Source: Hydractinia symbiolongicarpus | Lineage: Eukaryota; Cnidaria; Hydrozoa; Anthoathecata; Hydractiniidae | NCBI RefSeq assembly: GCF_029227915.1 | Contig: NC_079884.1 | Coordinates: 5,954,001-6,018,000 of the forward strand | DNA length: 64,000 bases | Reading direction: 5' to 3' | Shown here: positions 21,759 through 33,159 of the stretch, piece by piece | How the letters are laid out: every line of letters starts with the position of its first letter | Position numbering within the stretch: position 1 is the stretch's first letter | Position numbers and translations under genes: made by a program | Notes under the pieces: generated by a model | Databases searched by the model: none | What the model was told of the DNA's origin: nothing | Seen by the model: the letters and a program-made list of their open reading frames with translations, nothing else

Positions 21759-24700
21759 CGTTTTGGAAATGAGTTTACTCACAGGGTACTTTCTTTGTAT
21801 ACATTCGACTATACCGGCCAAGCCCGGGATTTACGAGAAATCGCGGGTTTTCGTTTGCCGGCGATTAAACTTCTTTTTTTTAGCGTCTCATCAAAAATGA
21901 AAACATTTTTAAAAACTACAAGTCTTATGCGTTTTAGTGGTGAAAAAATAATTTAAAAAATCGTTCTGGAAATGAGCTTACTCCCTGGGTACTTTCTTTG
22001 TATACTTTTGACTATACGGACCGAGTCCGGGATTTACGGGAAATCGCAGGTTTTCGTTTGCCGGCGATTAAACTGCTTTTATTCAGCGTCTCATCAAAAA
22101 TGAAAACATTCTTGAAAACTACAAGTCTCATGCGTTTTAGTGCTGAAAAAATAATTTAAAAAATCGTTCGGGAAATGAGTTTACTCCCTGGGTACTTTCT
22201 TTGTATATTTTGACTATGCGGGCCGAGTCCGGGGTTTACGGAAAATGGCGGGTTTTCGTTTGCCGGCGATTAAACGTCTTTTATTCAGCGTCTCATCAAA
22301 AATGAAAACATTTTTGAAAACTACAAGTCTCATGCGTTTTAGTGGTGAAAAAGTAATTTAAAAAATCGTTCGGGAAATGAGTTTACTCCCTGGGTACTTT
22401 CTTTGTATACTTTTGATTATACGGGCCGAGTCCAGGGTTTACGGGAAATCGCGGGTTTTCGTTTGCCGGCGATTAAACTTCTTTTATTCAGCGTCGCATC
22501 AAAAATGAAAACATTTTTAAAAACTACAAGTCTCATGGGCTTTAGTGGTGAAGTAATAATTTAAAAAATCGTTCGGGAAATGAGTTTACACCCTGGGTAC
22601 TTTCTTATTATACTTTTGACTATACGGGCCGAGTCCGGGATTTACGGAAAATCACAGGTTTTCGTTTGCTGGCGATTAAACTTCTTTCATTCAGCGTCTC
22701 ATCAAAAATGAAAACATTTTTGAAAACTACAAGTCTCATGCGTTTTAGTGGTGAAGATATAATTTAAAAAATCGTTCGGGAAATGAGTTTACTCCCTGGG
22801 TGCTTTCTTTGTATACGTTTGACTATACGGGCCGAGACCGGGATTTACGGGAAGTCGCGGGTTTTCGTTTGCCGGCGATTAAACTTCTTTTATTCAGCGT
22901 CTCATCAAAAATGAAAACATTTTTAAAAACTACAAGTCTCATGGGCTTTAATGGTGAAATAATAATTTAAAAAATCGTTCGGGAAATGAGTTTACACCTT
23001 GGATACTTTCTTTGTATACTTTTGACTATACGGGCCGAGTCTGGGATTTACGGGAAATCGCAGGTTTTCGTTTGCCGGCGATTAAACGTCTTTCATTCAG
23101 CGTCTCATCAAAAATGAAAACATTTTTGAAAACTACAAGTCTCATGCGTTTTAGTGGTGAAAAAATAATTTAAAAAGTCGTTCGGGAAATGAGTTTACTC
23201 ACAGGGTACTTTCTTTGTATACATTCGACTATACGGGCCAAGCCCGGGATTTACGGGAAATCGCGGGTTTTCGTTTGCCAGCGATTAAACCTGTTTCATT
23301 AAGCGTCTCATCAAAAATGAAAACATTTTTGAAAACTGCAAGTCTCATGCGGTTTAGTGGTGAAAAGATAATTGAAAAAATCGTTTCGGAAATGAGTTTA
23401 CTCACAGGGTATTTTCTTTGTATACATTCGACTATACCGGCCAAGCCCGGGATTTACGGGAAATCGCGGGTTTTTGTTTGCCGGCGATTAAACAACTTTC
23501 ATTAAACGTCTCATCAAAAATGAAAACATTTCTGAAAACTACAAGTCTCATGTGTTTTAGTGGAGAAAATTAATTTAAAAAATCGTTCGGGAAATGAGTT
23601 TTCTCCCTGGGTACTTTCTTTGTATACTTTTGACTATACGGGCCGAGTTCGGGATTTACGGGAAGTCGCAGATTTTGGTTTGCCGGCGATTAAACTTCTT
23701 TTATTCAGCGTCTCATCAAAAATGAAAACATTTTTGAAAACTACAAGTCTCATGCGTTTTAGTGCTGAAAAAATAATCCAAAAAATCGTTTGGGAAATTA
23801 GTTTACTCCCTGGGTACTTTCTTTGTATACTTTTGACTATACGGGCCGAGTCCGGGATTTACGGGAAATCTCGGGTTTTCGTTTGCCGGCGATTAAACCT
23901 CTTTCATTAAGCGTCTCATCAAAAATGAAAACATTTTTTAAAACTACAAGTCTCATGCGTTTTAGTGGTGAAAAAATAAATTAAAAAATCGTTCGGGAAA
24001 TGAGTTTACTCCCTGGGTACTATCTTTGTATACTTTTGACTATACGGGCCAAGCCCGGGATTTACGGGAAATCTCGGGTTTTCGTTTGCCGGCGATTAAA
24101 CCTCTTTCATTAAGCGTCTCATCAAAAATGAAAACATTTTTGAAAACTACAAGTCTCATGCGTTTTAGTGTTGAAAAAATAAATTAAAAAATCGTTCTGG
24201 AAATGAGTTTACTCACAGGGTACTTTCTTTGTATACTTTTGATTATACGGACCGAGACCGGGGTTTACGGGAAATCGCTGGTTTCGTTTGCCAGAGATTA
24301 AACCTGTTTCATTAAGCGTCTCATCAAAAATGAAAACATTTTTGAAAACTGCAAGTCTCATGCGTTTTAGTGGTGAAAAGATAATTGAAAAAATCGTTTC
24401 GGAAATGAGTTTACTCACAGGGTACTTTCTTTGTATACATTCGACTATACGGGCCAAGCCCGGGATTTACGGGAAATCGCGGGTTTTTGTTTGCCGGCGA
24501 TTAAACAACTTTCATTAAACGTCTCATCAAAAATGAAAACATTTCTGAAAACTACAAGTCTCATGCGTTTTAGTGATGAAAAGATAATTTAAAAAATCGT
24601 TTTGGAAATGAGTTTACTCCTTGGGTACTTTCTTTGTATACTTTTGACTATACGGGCCGAGTTCGGGATTTACGGGAAGTCGCGGATTTTCGTTTACCGG

Positions 24701-25550
24701 CAATTAAACTTCTTTTATTCAGCGTCTCATCAAAAATGAAAACATTTTTAAAAACTACAAGTCTCATGGGCTTTAGTGGTGAAATAATAATTTAAAAAAT
24801 CGTTCGGGAAATGAGTTTACACCCCGGGTACTTTCTTTGTATACTTTTGACTATACGGGCCGAGTCCGGGATTTACGGGAAATCGCAGGTTTTCGTTTGC
24901 CGGCTATTAAACTTCTTTTATTCAGCGTCTCATCAAAAATGAAAACATTTTTGAAAACTACAAGTCTCATGCGTTTTAGTGGTGAAAAAATAAATTAAAA
25001 AATCGTTCGGGAAATGAGTTTACTCCCTGGGTACTATCTTTGTATACTTTTGACTATACGGGCCAAGCCCGGGATTTACGGGAAATCTCGGGTTTTCGTT
25101 TGCCGGCGATTAAACCTCTTTCATTAAGCGTCTCATCAAAAATGAAAACATTTCTGAAAACTACAAGTCTCATGCGTTTTAGTGCTGAAAAAATAACTTA
25201 AAAAATCGTTCCGGAAATGAGTTTACTCCCTGGGTACTTTCTTTGTATACTTTTGACTATACGGGCCGAGTCCGGGATTTACGGGAAATCGCGGGTTTTC
25301 GTTTGCCGGCGATTAAACTTCTTTTATTCAGCGTCTCATCAAAAATGAAAACATTTTTAAAAACTACAAGTCTCATGGGCTTTAGTGGTGAAATAATAAT
25401 TCAAAAAATCGTTTGGGAAATTAGTTTACTCCCTGGGTACTTTCTTTGTATACTTTTGACTATACGGGCCGAGTCCGGGATTTACGGGAAATCGCAGGTT
25501 TTCGTTTGCCGGCGATTAAATTTCTTTTATTCAGCGTCTCATCAAAAATG
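21759..25550 (+). repeat. 203-bp satellite, mixed monomer types
   Basis: It begins with the partial third copy of the 2232-bp unit and then shifts to other types. One is a monomer with a one-base contraction (TGTATATTTTG with ACTATGCGGG) at about 22200 that otherwise appears only at 59-63 kb. From 23 kb the types with GTGGAGAAAATTAATTT, GTGAAAAGATAATTG and AACAACTTTCATTAAACG appear, which dominate to 56 kb. Regular ~203-bp phasing is kept. No gene seen. Confidence 0.95.
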
Positions 25551-28500
25551 AAAACATTTTTGAAAACTACAAGTCTCATGCGTTTTAGTGGTGAAAAAAT
25601 AAATTAAAAAATTGTTCGGGAAATGAGTTTACTCCCTGGGTACTATCTTTGTATACTTTTGACTATACGGGCCAAGCCCGGGATTTACGGGAAATCTCGG
25701 GTTTTCGTTTGCCGGCGATTAAACCTCTTTCATTAAGCGCCTCATCAAAAATGAAAACATTTTTGAAAACTACAAGTCTCATGCGTTTTAGTGTTGAAAA
25801 AATAAATTAAAAAATCGTTCTGGAAATGAGTTTACTCACAGGGTACTTTCTTTGTATACATTCGACTATACGGGCCAAGCCCGGGATTTACGGGAAATCG
25901 CGGGTTTTCGTTTGCCGGCGATTAAACCACTTTCATTAGGCGTCTCATCAAAAATGAAAACATTTCTGAAAACTACAAGTCTCATGCGTTTTAGTGGTGA
26001 AAAAATAACTTGAAAAATCGTTACGGAAATGAGTTTACTCCCTGGGTACTTTCTTTGTATACTTTTGACTATACGGGCCGAGTCCGGGATTTACGGGAAA
26101 TCGCGGGTTTTCGTTTGCCGGCGATTAAACTTCTTTTATTCAGCGTCTCATCAAAAATGAAAACATTTTTAAAAACTACAAGACTCATGGGCTTTAGTGG
26201 TGAAATAATAATTCAAAAAATCGTTTAAGAAATTAGTTTACTCCCTGGGTACTTTCTTTGTATACTTTTGACTATACGGGCCGAGTCCGGGATTTACGGG
26301 AAATCTCGGGTTTTCGTTTGCCGGCGATTAAACCTCTTTCATTAAGCGTCTCATCAAAAATGAAAACATTTTTAAAAACTACAATTCTCATGCGTTTTAG
26401 TGGTGAAAAAATAAATTAAAAAATCGTTCGGGAAATGAGTTTACTCCCTGGGTACTATCTTTGTTAACTTTTGAATATACGGGCCAAGCCCAGGATTTAC
26501 GGGAAATCTCGGGTTTTCGTTTGCCGGCGATTAAACCTCTTTCATTAAGCGTCTCATCAAAAATGAAAACATTTTTGAAAACTACAAGTCTCATGCGTTT
26601 TAGTGGTGAAAAGATAATTGAAAAAATCGTTTCGGAAATGAGTTTACTCACAGGGTACTTTCTTTGTATACATTCGACTATACGGGCCAAGCCCGGGATT
26701 TACGGGAAATCGCGGGTTTTTGTTTGCCGGCGATTAAACAACTTTCATTAAACGTCTCATCAAAAATGAAAACATTTCTGAAAACTACAAGTCTCATGCG
26801 TTTTAGTGGAGAAAATTAATTTAAAAAATCGTTCGGGAAATGAGTTTACTCCCTGGGTACTTTCTTTGTATACTTTTGACTATACGGGCCGAGTTCGGGA
26901 TTTACGGGAAATCGCAGGTTTTCGTTTGCCGGCGATTAAATTTCTTTTATTCAGCGTCTCATCAAAAATGAAAACATTTTTGAAAACTACAAGTCTCATG
27001 CGTTTTAGTGGTGAAAAAATAAATTAAAAAATTGTTCGGGAAATGAGTTTACTCCCTGGGTACTATCTTTGTATACTTTTGACTATACGGGCCAAGCCCG
27101 GGATTTACGGGAAATCTCGGGTTTTCGTTTGCCGGCGATTAAACCTCTTTCATTAAGCGCCTCATCAAAAATGAAAACATTTTTGAAAACTACAAGTCTC
27201 ATGCGTTTTAGTGTTGAAAAAATAAATTAAAAAATCGTTCTGGAAATGAGTTTACTCACAGGGTACTTTCTTTGTATACATTCGACTATACGGGCCAAGC
27301 CCGGGATTTACGGGAAATCGCGGGTTTTCGTTTGCCGGCGATTAAACCACTTTCATTAGGCGTCTCATCAAAAATGAAAACATTTCTGAAAACTACAAAT
27401 CTCATGCGTTTTAGTGGTGAAAAAATAACTTGAAAAATCGTTACGGAAATGAGTTTACTCCCTGGGTACTTTCTTTGTATACTTTTGACTATACGGGCCG
27501 AGTCCGGGATTTACGGGAAATCGCGGGTTTTCGTTTGCCGGCGATTAAACTTCTTTTATTCAGCGTCTCATCAAAAATGAAAACATTTTTAAAAACTACA
27601 AGACTCATGGGCTTTAGTGGTGAAAAAATAATTCAAAAAATCGTTTAAGAAATTAGTTTACTCCCTGGGTACTTTCTTTGTATACTTTTGACTATACGGG
27701 CCGAGTCCGGGATTTACGGGAAATCTCGGGTTTTCGTTTGCCGGCGATTAAACCTCTTTCATTAAGCGTCTCATCAAAAATGAAAACATTTTTAAAAACT
27801 ACAATTCTCATGCGTTTTAGTGGTGAAAAAATAAATTAAAAAATCGTTCGGGAAATGAGTTTACTCCCTGGGTACTATCTTTGTAAACTTTTGAATATAC
27901 GGGCCAAGCCCAGGATTTACGGGAAATCTCGGGTTTTCGTTTGCCGGCGATTAAACCTCTTTCATTAAGCGTCTCATCAAAAATGAAAACATTTTTGAAA
28001 ACTACAAGTCTCATGCGTTTTAGTGGTGAAAAGATAATTGAAAAAATCGGTTCGGAAATGAGTTTACTCACAGGGTACTTTCTTTGTATACATTCGACTA
28101 TACGGGCCAAGCCCGGGATTTACGGGAAATCGCGGGTTTTTGTTTGCCGGCGATTAAACAACTTTCATTAAACGTCTCATCAAAAATGAAAACATTTTTG
28201 AAAACTACAAGTCTCATGCGTTTTAGTGTTGAAAAAATAAATTAAAAAATCGTTCTGGAAATGAGTTTACTCACAGGGTACTTTCTTTGTATACATTCGA
28301 CTATACGGGCCAAGCCCGGGATTTACGGGAAATCGCGGGTTTTCGTTTGCCGGCGATTAAACCACTTTCATTAGGCGTCTCATCAAAAATGAAAACATTT
28401 CTGAAAACTACAAATCTCATGCGTTTTAGTGGTGAAAAAATAACTTGAAAAATCGTTACGGAAATGAGTTTACTCCCTGGGTACTTTCTTTGTATACTTT

Positions 28501-29200
28501 TGACTATACGGGCCGAGTCCGGGATTTACGGGAAATCGCGGGTTTTCGTTTGCCGGCGATTAAACTTCTTTTATTCAGCGTCTCATCAAAAATGAAAACA
28601 TTTTTAAAAACTACAAGACTCATGGGCTTTAGTGGTGAAATAATAATTCAAAAAATCGTTTAAGAAATTAGTTTACTCCCTGGGTACTTTCTTTGTATAC
28701 TTTTGACTATACGGGCCGAGTCCGGGATTTACGGGAAATCTCGGGTTTTCGTTTGCCGGCGATTAAACCTCTTTCATTAAGCGTCTCATCAAAAATGAAA
28801 ACATTTTTAAAAACTACAATTCTCATGCGTTTTAGTGGTGAAAAAATAAATTAAAAAATCGTTCGGGAAATGAGTTTACTCCCTGGGTACTATCTTTGTA
28901 AACTTTTGAATATACGGGCCAAGCCCAGGATTTACGGGAAATCTCGGGTTTTCGTTTGCCGGCGATTAAACCTCTTTCATTAAGCGTCTCATCAAAAATG
29001 AAAACATTTTTGAAAACTACAAGTCTCATGCGTTTTAGTGGTGAAAAGATAATTGAAAAAATCGGTTCGGAAATGAGTTTACTCACAGGGTACTTTCTTT
29101 GTATACATTCGACTATACGGGCCAAGCCCGGGATTTACGGGAAATCGCGGGTTTTTGTTTGCCGGCGATTAAACAACTTTCATTAAACGTCTCATCAAAA
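25550..29200 (+). repeat. 7-mer (1420 bp) and 5-mer (1015 bp) tandem repeats
   Basis: About 25.55-26.77 kb matches 26.97-28.19 kb at 1420 bp (7 monomers). Then 27165-28179 is repeated in tandem at 28180-29200 at 1015 bp (5 monomers). Diagnostic shared variants are CTACAAGACTCATGGGC with CGTTTAAGAAATTAG, CTACAATTCTCATG, CTACAAATCTCATG (only in the 5-mer pair) and TTTGTAAACTTTTGAATATAC. The 5-mer copies look almost identical by eye, making them one of the youngest events in the window. Confidence 0.85.
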
Positions 29201-30185
29201 ATGAAAACATTTCTGAAAACTACAAGTCTCATGCGTTTTAGTGGAGAAAATTAATTTAAAAAATCGTTCGGGAAATGAGTTTACTCCCTGGGTACTTTCT
29301 TTGTATACTTTTGACTATACGGGCCGAGTTCGGGATTTACGGGAAGTCGCGGATTTTCGTTTGCCGGCAATTAAACTTCTTTTATTCAGCGTCTCATCAA
29401 AAATGAAAACATTTTTGAAAACTACAAGTCTCATGCGTTTTAGTGGTGAGAAAATAAATTAAAAAATCGTTCGGGAAATGAGTTTACTCCCTGGGTACTA
29501 TCTTTGTATACTTTTGACTATACGGGCCAAGCCCAGGATTTACGGGAAATCTCGGGTTTTCGTTTGCCGGCGATTAAACCTCCTTCATTAAGCGTCTCAT
29601 CAAAAATGAAAACATTTTTGAAAACTACAAGTCTCATGCGTTTTAGTGGTGAAAAGATAATTGAAAAAATCGTTTCGGAAATGAGTTTACTCACAGGGTA
29701 CTTTCTTTGTATACATTCGACTATACGGGCCAAGCCCGGGATTTACGGGAAATCGCGGGTTTTTGTTTGCCGGCGATTAAACAACTTTCATTAAACGTCT
29801 CATCAAAAATGAAAACATTTCTGAAAACTACAAGTCTCATGCGTTTTAGTGGAGAAAATTAATTTAAAAAATCGTTCGGGAAATGAGTTTACTCCCTGGG
29901 TACTTTCTTTGTATACTTTTGACTATACGGGCCGAGTTCGGGATTTACGGGAAGTCGCGGATTTTCGTTTGCCGGCAATTAAACTTCTTTTATTCAGCGT
30001 CTCATCAAAAATGAAAACATTTTTGAAAACTACAAGTCTCATGCGTTTTAGTGGTGAGAAAATAAATTAAAAAATCGTTCGGGAAATGAGTTTACTCCCT
30101 GGGTACTATCTTTGTATACTTTTGACTATACGGGCCAAGCCCAGGATTTACGGGAAATCTCGGGTTTTCGTTTGCCGGCGATTAA
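28950..30185 (+). repeat. 608-bp trimeric repeat, two near-identical copies
   Basis: Positions 28.94-29.57 kb match 29.55-30.18 kb at an offset of 608 bp (3 monomers). Both carry the order GTGGAGAAAATTAATTT, GTGGTGAGAAAATAAATT, AAGCCCAGGATTTACGGG. The GTGGTGAGAAAA variant is found only here. The unit has the same length as the left-arm trimer at 0.7-3 kb but is made of different monomer types, so the two arose independently. Confidence 0.8.
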
Positions 30186-30740
30186 ACCTCTTTCATTAAG
30201 CGTCTCATCAAAAATGAAAACATTTCTGAAAACTACAAGTCTCATGCGTTTTAGTGGTGAAAAAGTAACTTAAAAAATCGTTCCGGAAATGAGTTTACTC
30301 CCTGGGTACTTTCTTTGTATACTTTTGACTATACGGGCCGAGTCCGGGATTTACGGGAAATCGCGGGTTTTCGTTTGCCGGCGATTAAACTTCTTTTATT
30401 CAGCGTCTCATCAAAAATGAAAACATTTTTAAAAACTACAAGTCTCATGGGCTTTAGTGGTGAAATAATAATTCAAAAAATCGTTTGGGAAATTAGTTTA
30501 CTCCCTGGGTACTTTCTTTGTATACTTTTGACTATACGGGCCGAGTCCGAGATTTACGGGAAATCGCAGGTTTTCGTTTGCCGGCGATTAAATTTCTTTT
30601 ATTCAGCGTCTCATCAAAAATGAAAACAATTTTGAAAACTACAAGTCTCATGCGTTTTAGTGGTGAAAAAATAACTTAAAAAATCGTTCCGGAAATGAGT
30701 TTACTCCCTGGGTACTTTCTTTGTATACTTTTGACTATAC

Positions 30741-30773
30741 GGGCCGAGTCCGGGATTTACGGGAAATCGCGGG
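30741..30773 (+). other. Four phased GGG triplets (potential G-quadruplex)
   Basis: GGG occurs at 30741, 30752, 30761 and 30771, spaced 11, 9 and 10 bp (loops of 8, 6 and 7 nt). The same cluster is present in most monomers of the window. Variants with GCAGG instead of GCGGG lose the fourth triplet. One loop is slightly longer than the strict 7-nt quadruplex rule. The ~10-bp spacing also matches the DNA helical repeat. Function is inference only. Confidence 0.55.
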
Positions 30774-30818
30774 TTTTCGTTTGCCGGCGATTAAACTTCT
30801 TTTATTCAGCGTCTCATC

Positions 30819-30836
30819 AAAAATGAAAACATTTTT
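30819..30836 (+). other. Conserved AT-rich dyad (short hairpin/cruciform motif)
   Basis: AAAAATG (30819-30825), an AAAA loop, then CATTTTT (30830-30836) form a perfect 7-bp dyad. In monomers reading CATTTTTGAAAAC the arms extend to 9 bp (TCAAAAATG and CATTTTTGA). Some types carry CATTTCTGA with one mismatch. The motif lies in the AT-rich half and is one of the most constant parts of the monomer in both arms of the array. Confidence 0.7.
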
Positions 30837-31489
30837 AAAAACTACAAGTCTCATGCGTTTTAGTGTTGAAAAAATAAATTAAAAAATCGTTCTGGAAATG
30901 AGTTTACTCACAGGGTACTTTCTTTGTATACATTCGACTATACGGGCCAAGCCCGGGATTTACGGGAAATCGCGGGTTTTCGTTTGCCGGCGATTAAACC
31001 TCTTTCATTAAGCGTCTCATCAAAAATGAAAACATTTTTAAAAACTACAAGTCTCATGCGTTTTAGTGGTGAAAAAATAAATTAAAAAATCGTTCCAGAA
31101 ATGAGTTTACTCCCTGGGTACTATCTTTGTATACTTTTGACTATACGGGCCGAGTCCGGGATTTACGGGAAATCGCGGTTTTTCGTTTGCCGGCGATTAA
31201 ACTTCTTTTATTCAGCGTCTCATCAAAAATGAAAACATTTTTAAAAACTACAAGACTCATGGGCTTTAGTGGTGAAATAATAATTCAAAAAATCGTTTAA
31301 GAAATTAGTTTACTCCCTGGGTACTTTCTTTGTATACTTTTGACTATACGGGCCGAGTCCGGGATTTACGGGAAATCTCGGGTTTTCGTTTGCCGGCGAT
31401 TAAACCTCTTTCATTAAGCGTCTCATCAAAAATGAAAACATTTTTAAAAACTACAATTCTCATGCGTTTTAGTGGTGAAAAAATAAATT

Positions 31490-31530
31490 AAAAAATCGTT
31501 CGGGAAATTTCATTAAGCGTCTCATCAAAA
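31490..31530 (+). repeat. Half-monomer deletion junction
   Basis: After CGTTCGGGAAAT near 31500-31508 the sequence jumps to TTCATTAAGCGTCTC. In the matching intact monomer (28860-28985) about 105 bp lie between these points, from GAGTTTACTCC to AAACCTC. About 98 bp of the monomer remain. The join has at most about 1 bp of microhomology (a T). It accounts for the 1925-bp rather than 2030-bp spacing of the flanking duplication. Confidence 0.88.
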
Positions 31531-33159
31531 ATGAAAACATTTTTGAAAACTACAAGTCTCATGCGTTTTAGTGGTGAAATGATAATTGAAAAAATCGTTT
31601 CGGAAATGAGTTTACTCACAGGGTACTTTCTTTGTATACATTCGACTATACGGGCCAAGCCCGGGATTTACGGAAAATCGCGGGTTTTTGTTTGCCGGCG
31701 ATTAAACAACTTTCATTAAACGTCTCATCAAAAATGAAAACATTTCTGAAAACTACAAGTCTCATGTGTTTTAGTGGAGAAAATTAATTTAAAAAATCGT
31801 TCGGGAAATGAGTTTACTCCCTGGGTACTTTCTTTGTATACTTTTGACTATACGGGCCGAGTTCGGGATATACGGGAAGTCGCGGATTTTCGTTTGCCGG
31901 CAATTAAACTTCTTTTATTCAGCGTCTCATCAAAAATGAAAACATTTTTGAAGACTACAAGTCTCATGCGTTTTAGTGGTGAAAAAATAAATTAAAAAAT
32001 TGTTCGGGAAATGAGTTTACTCCCTGGGTACTATCTTTGTATACTTTTGACTATACGGGCCAAACCCGGGATTTACGGGAAATCTCGGGTTTTCGTTTGC
32101 CGGCGATTAAACCTCTTTCATTAAGCGTCTCATCAAAAATGAAAACATTTCTGAAAACTACAAGTCTCATGCGTTTTAGTGGTGAAAAAGTAACTTAAAA
32201 AATCGTTCCGGAAATGAGTTTACTCCCTGGGTACTTTCTTTGTATACTTTTGACTATACGGGCCGAGTCCGGGATTTACGGGAAATCGCGGGTTTTCGTT
32301 TGCCGGCGATTAAACTTCTTTTATTCAGCGTCTCATCAAAAATGAAAACATTTTTAAAAACTACAAGTCTCATGGGCTTTAGTGGTGAAATAATAATTCA
32401 AAAAATCGTTTGGGAAATTAGTTTACTCCCTGGGTACTTTCTTTGTATACTTTTGACTATACGGGCCGAGTCCGAGATTTACGGGAAATCGCAGGTTTTC
32501 GTTTGCCGGCGATTAAATTTCTTTTATTCAGCGTCTCATCAAAAATGAAAACAATTTTGAAAACTACAAGTCTCATGCGTTTTAGTGGTGAAAAAATAAC
32601 TTAAAAAATCGTTCCGGAAATGAGTTTACTCCCTGGGTACTTTCTTTGTATACTTTTGACTATACGGGCCGAGTCCGGGATTTACGGGAAATCGCGGGTT
32701 TTCGTTTGCCGGCGATTAAACTTCTTTTATTCAGCGTCTCATCAAAAATGAAAACATTTTTAAAAACTACAAGTCTCATGGGCTTTAGTGGTGAAATAAT
32801 AATTCAAAAAATCGTTTGGGAAATTAGTTTACTCCCTGGGTACTTTCTTTGTATACTTTTGACTATACGGGCCGAGTCCGGGATTTACGGGAAATCTCGG
32901 GTTTTCGTTTGCCGGCGATTAAACCTCTTTCATTAAGCGTCTCATCAAAAATGAAAACATTTTTAAAAACTACAAGTCTCATGCGTTTTAGTGGTGAAAA
33001 AATAAATTAAAAAATCGTTCCAGAAATGAGTTTACTCCCTGGGTACTATCTTTGTATACTTTTGACTATACGGGCCAAGCCCGGGATTTACGGGAAATCT
33101 CGGGTTTTCGTTTGCCGGCGATTAAACCTCTTTCATTAACCGTCTCATCAAAAATGAAA

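Larger units (their letters stand above)
30685..30887 (+). repeat. Reference 203-bp monomer
   Basis: A representative consensus-like monomer of exactly 203 bp, taken from CGTTCCGG to the next CGTTCTGG. By hand count of the consensus it has 35 C, 41 G (37% GC) and 13 CpG against about 7 expected. The first 110 bp are about 48% GC, the rest about 25%. Landmarks: GTATAC at 30723-30728, the four-GGG cluster at 30741-30773, GCCGGC at 30783-30788, and the AT-rich dyad at 30819-30836. I do not recognise it as any named satellite. Confidence 0.9.

Noticed and set aside
30685-30887. CENP-B box in the monomer
   Set aside because: TTTCGTTTGCCGGCG and GTTCGGGAAATGAG resemble parts of the 17-bp box, but neither has both the TTCG and the correctly spaced A and CGGG core.
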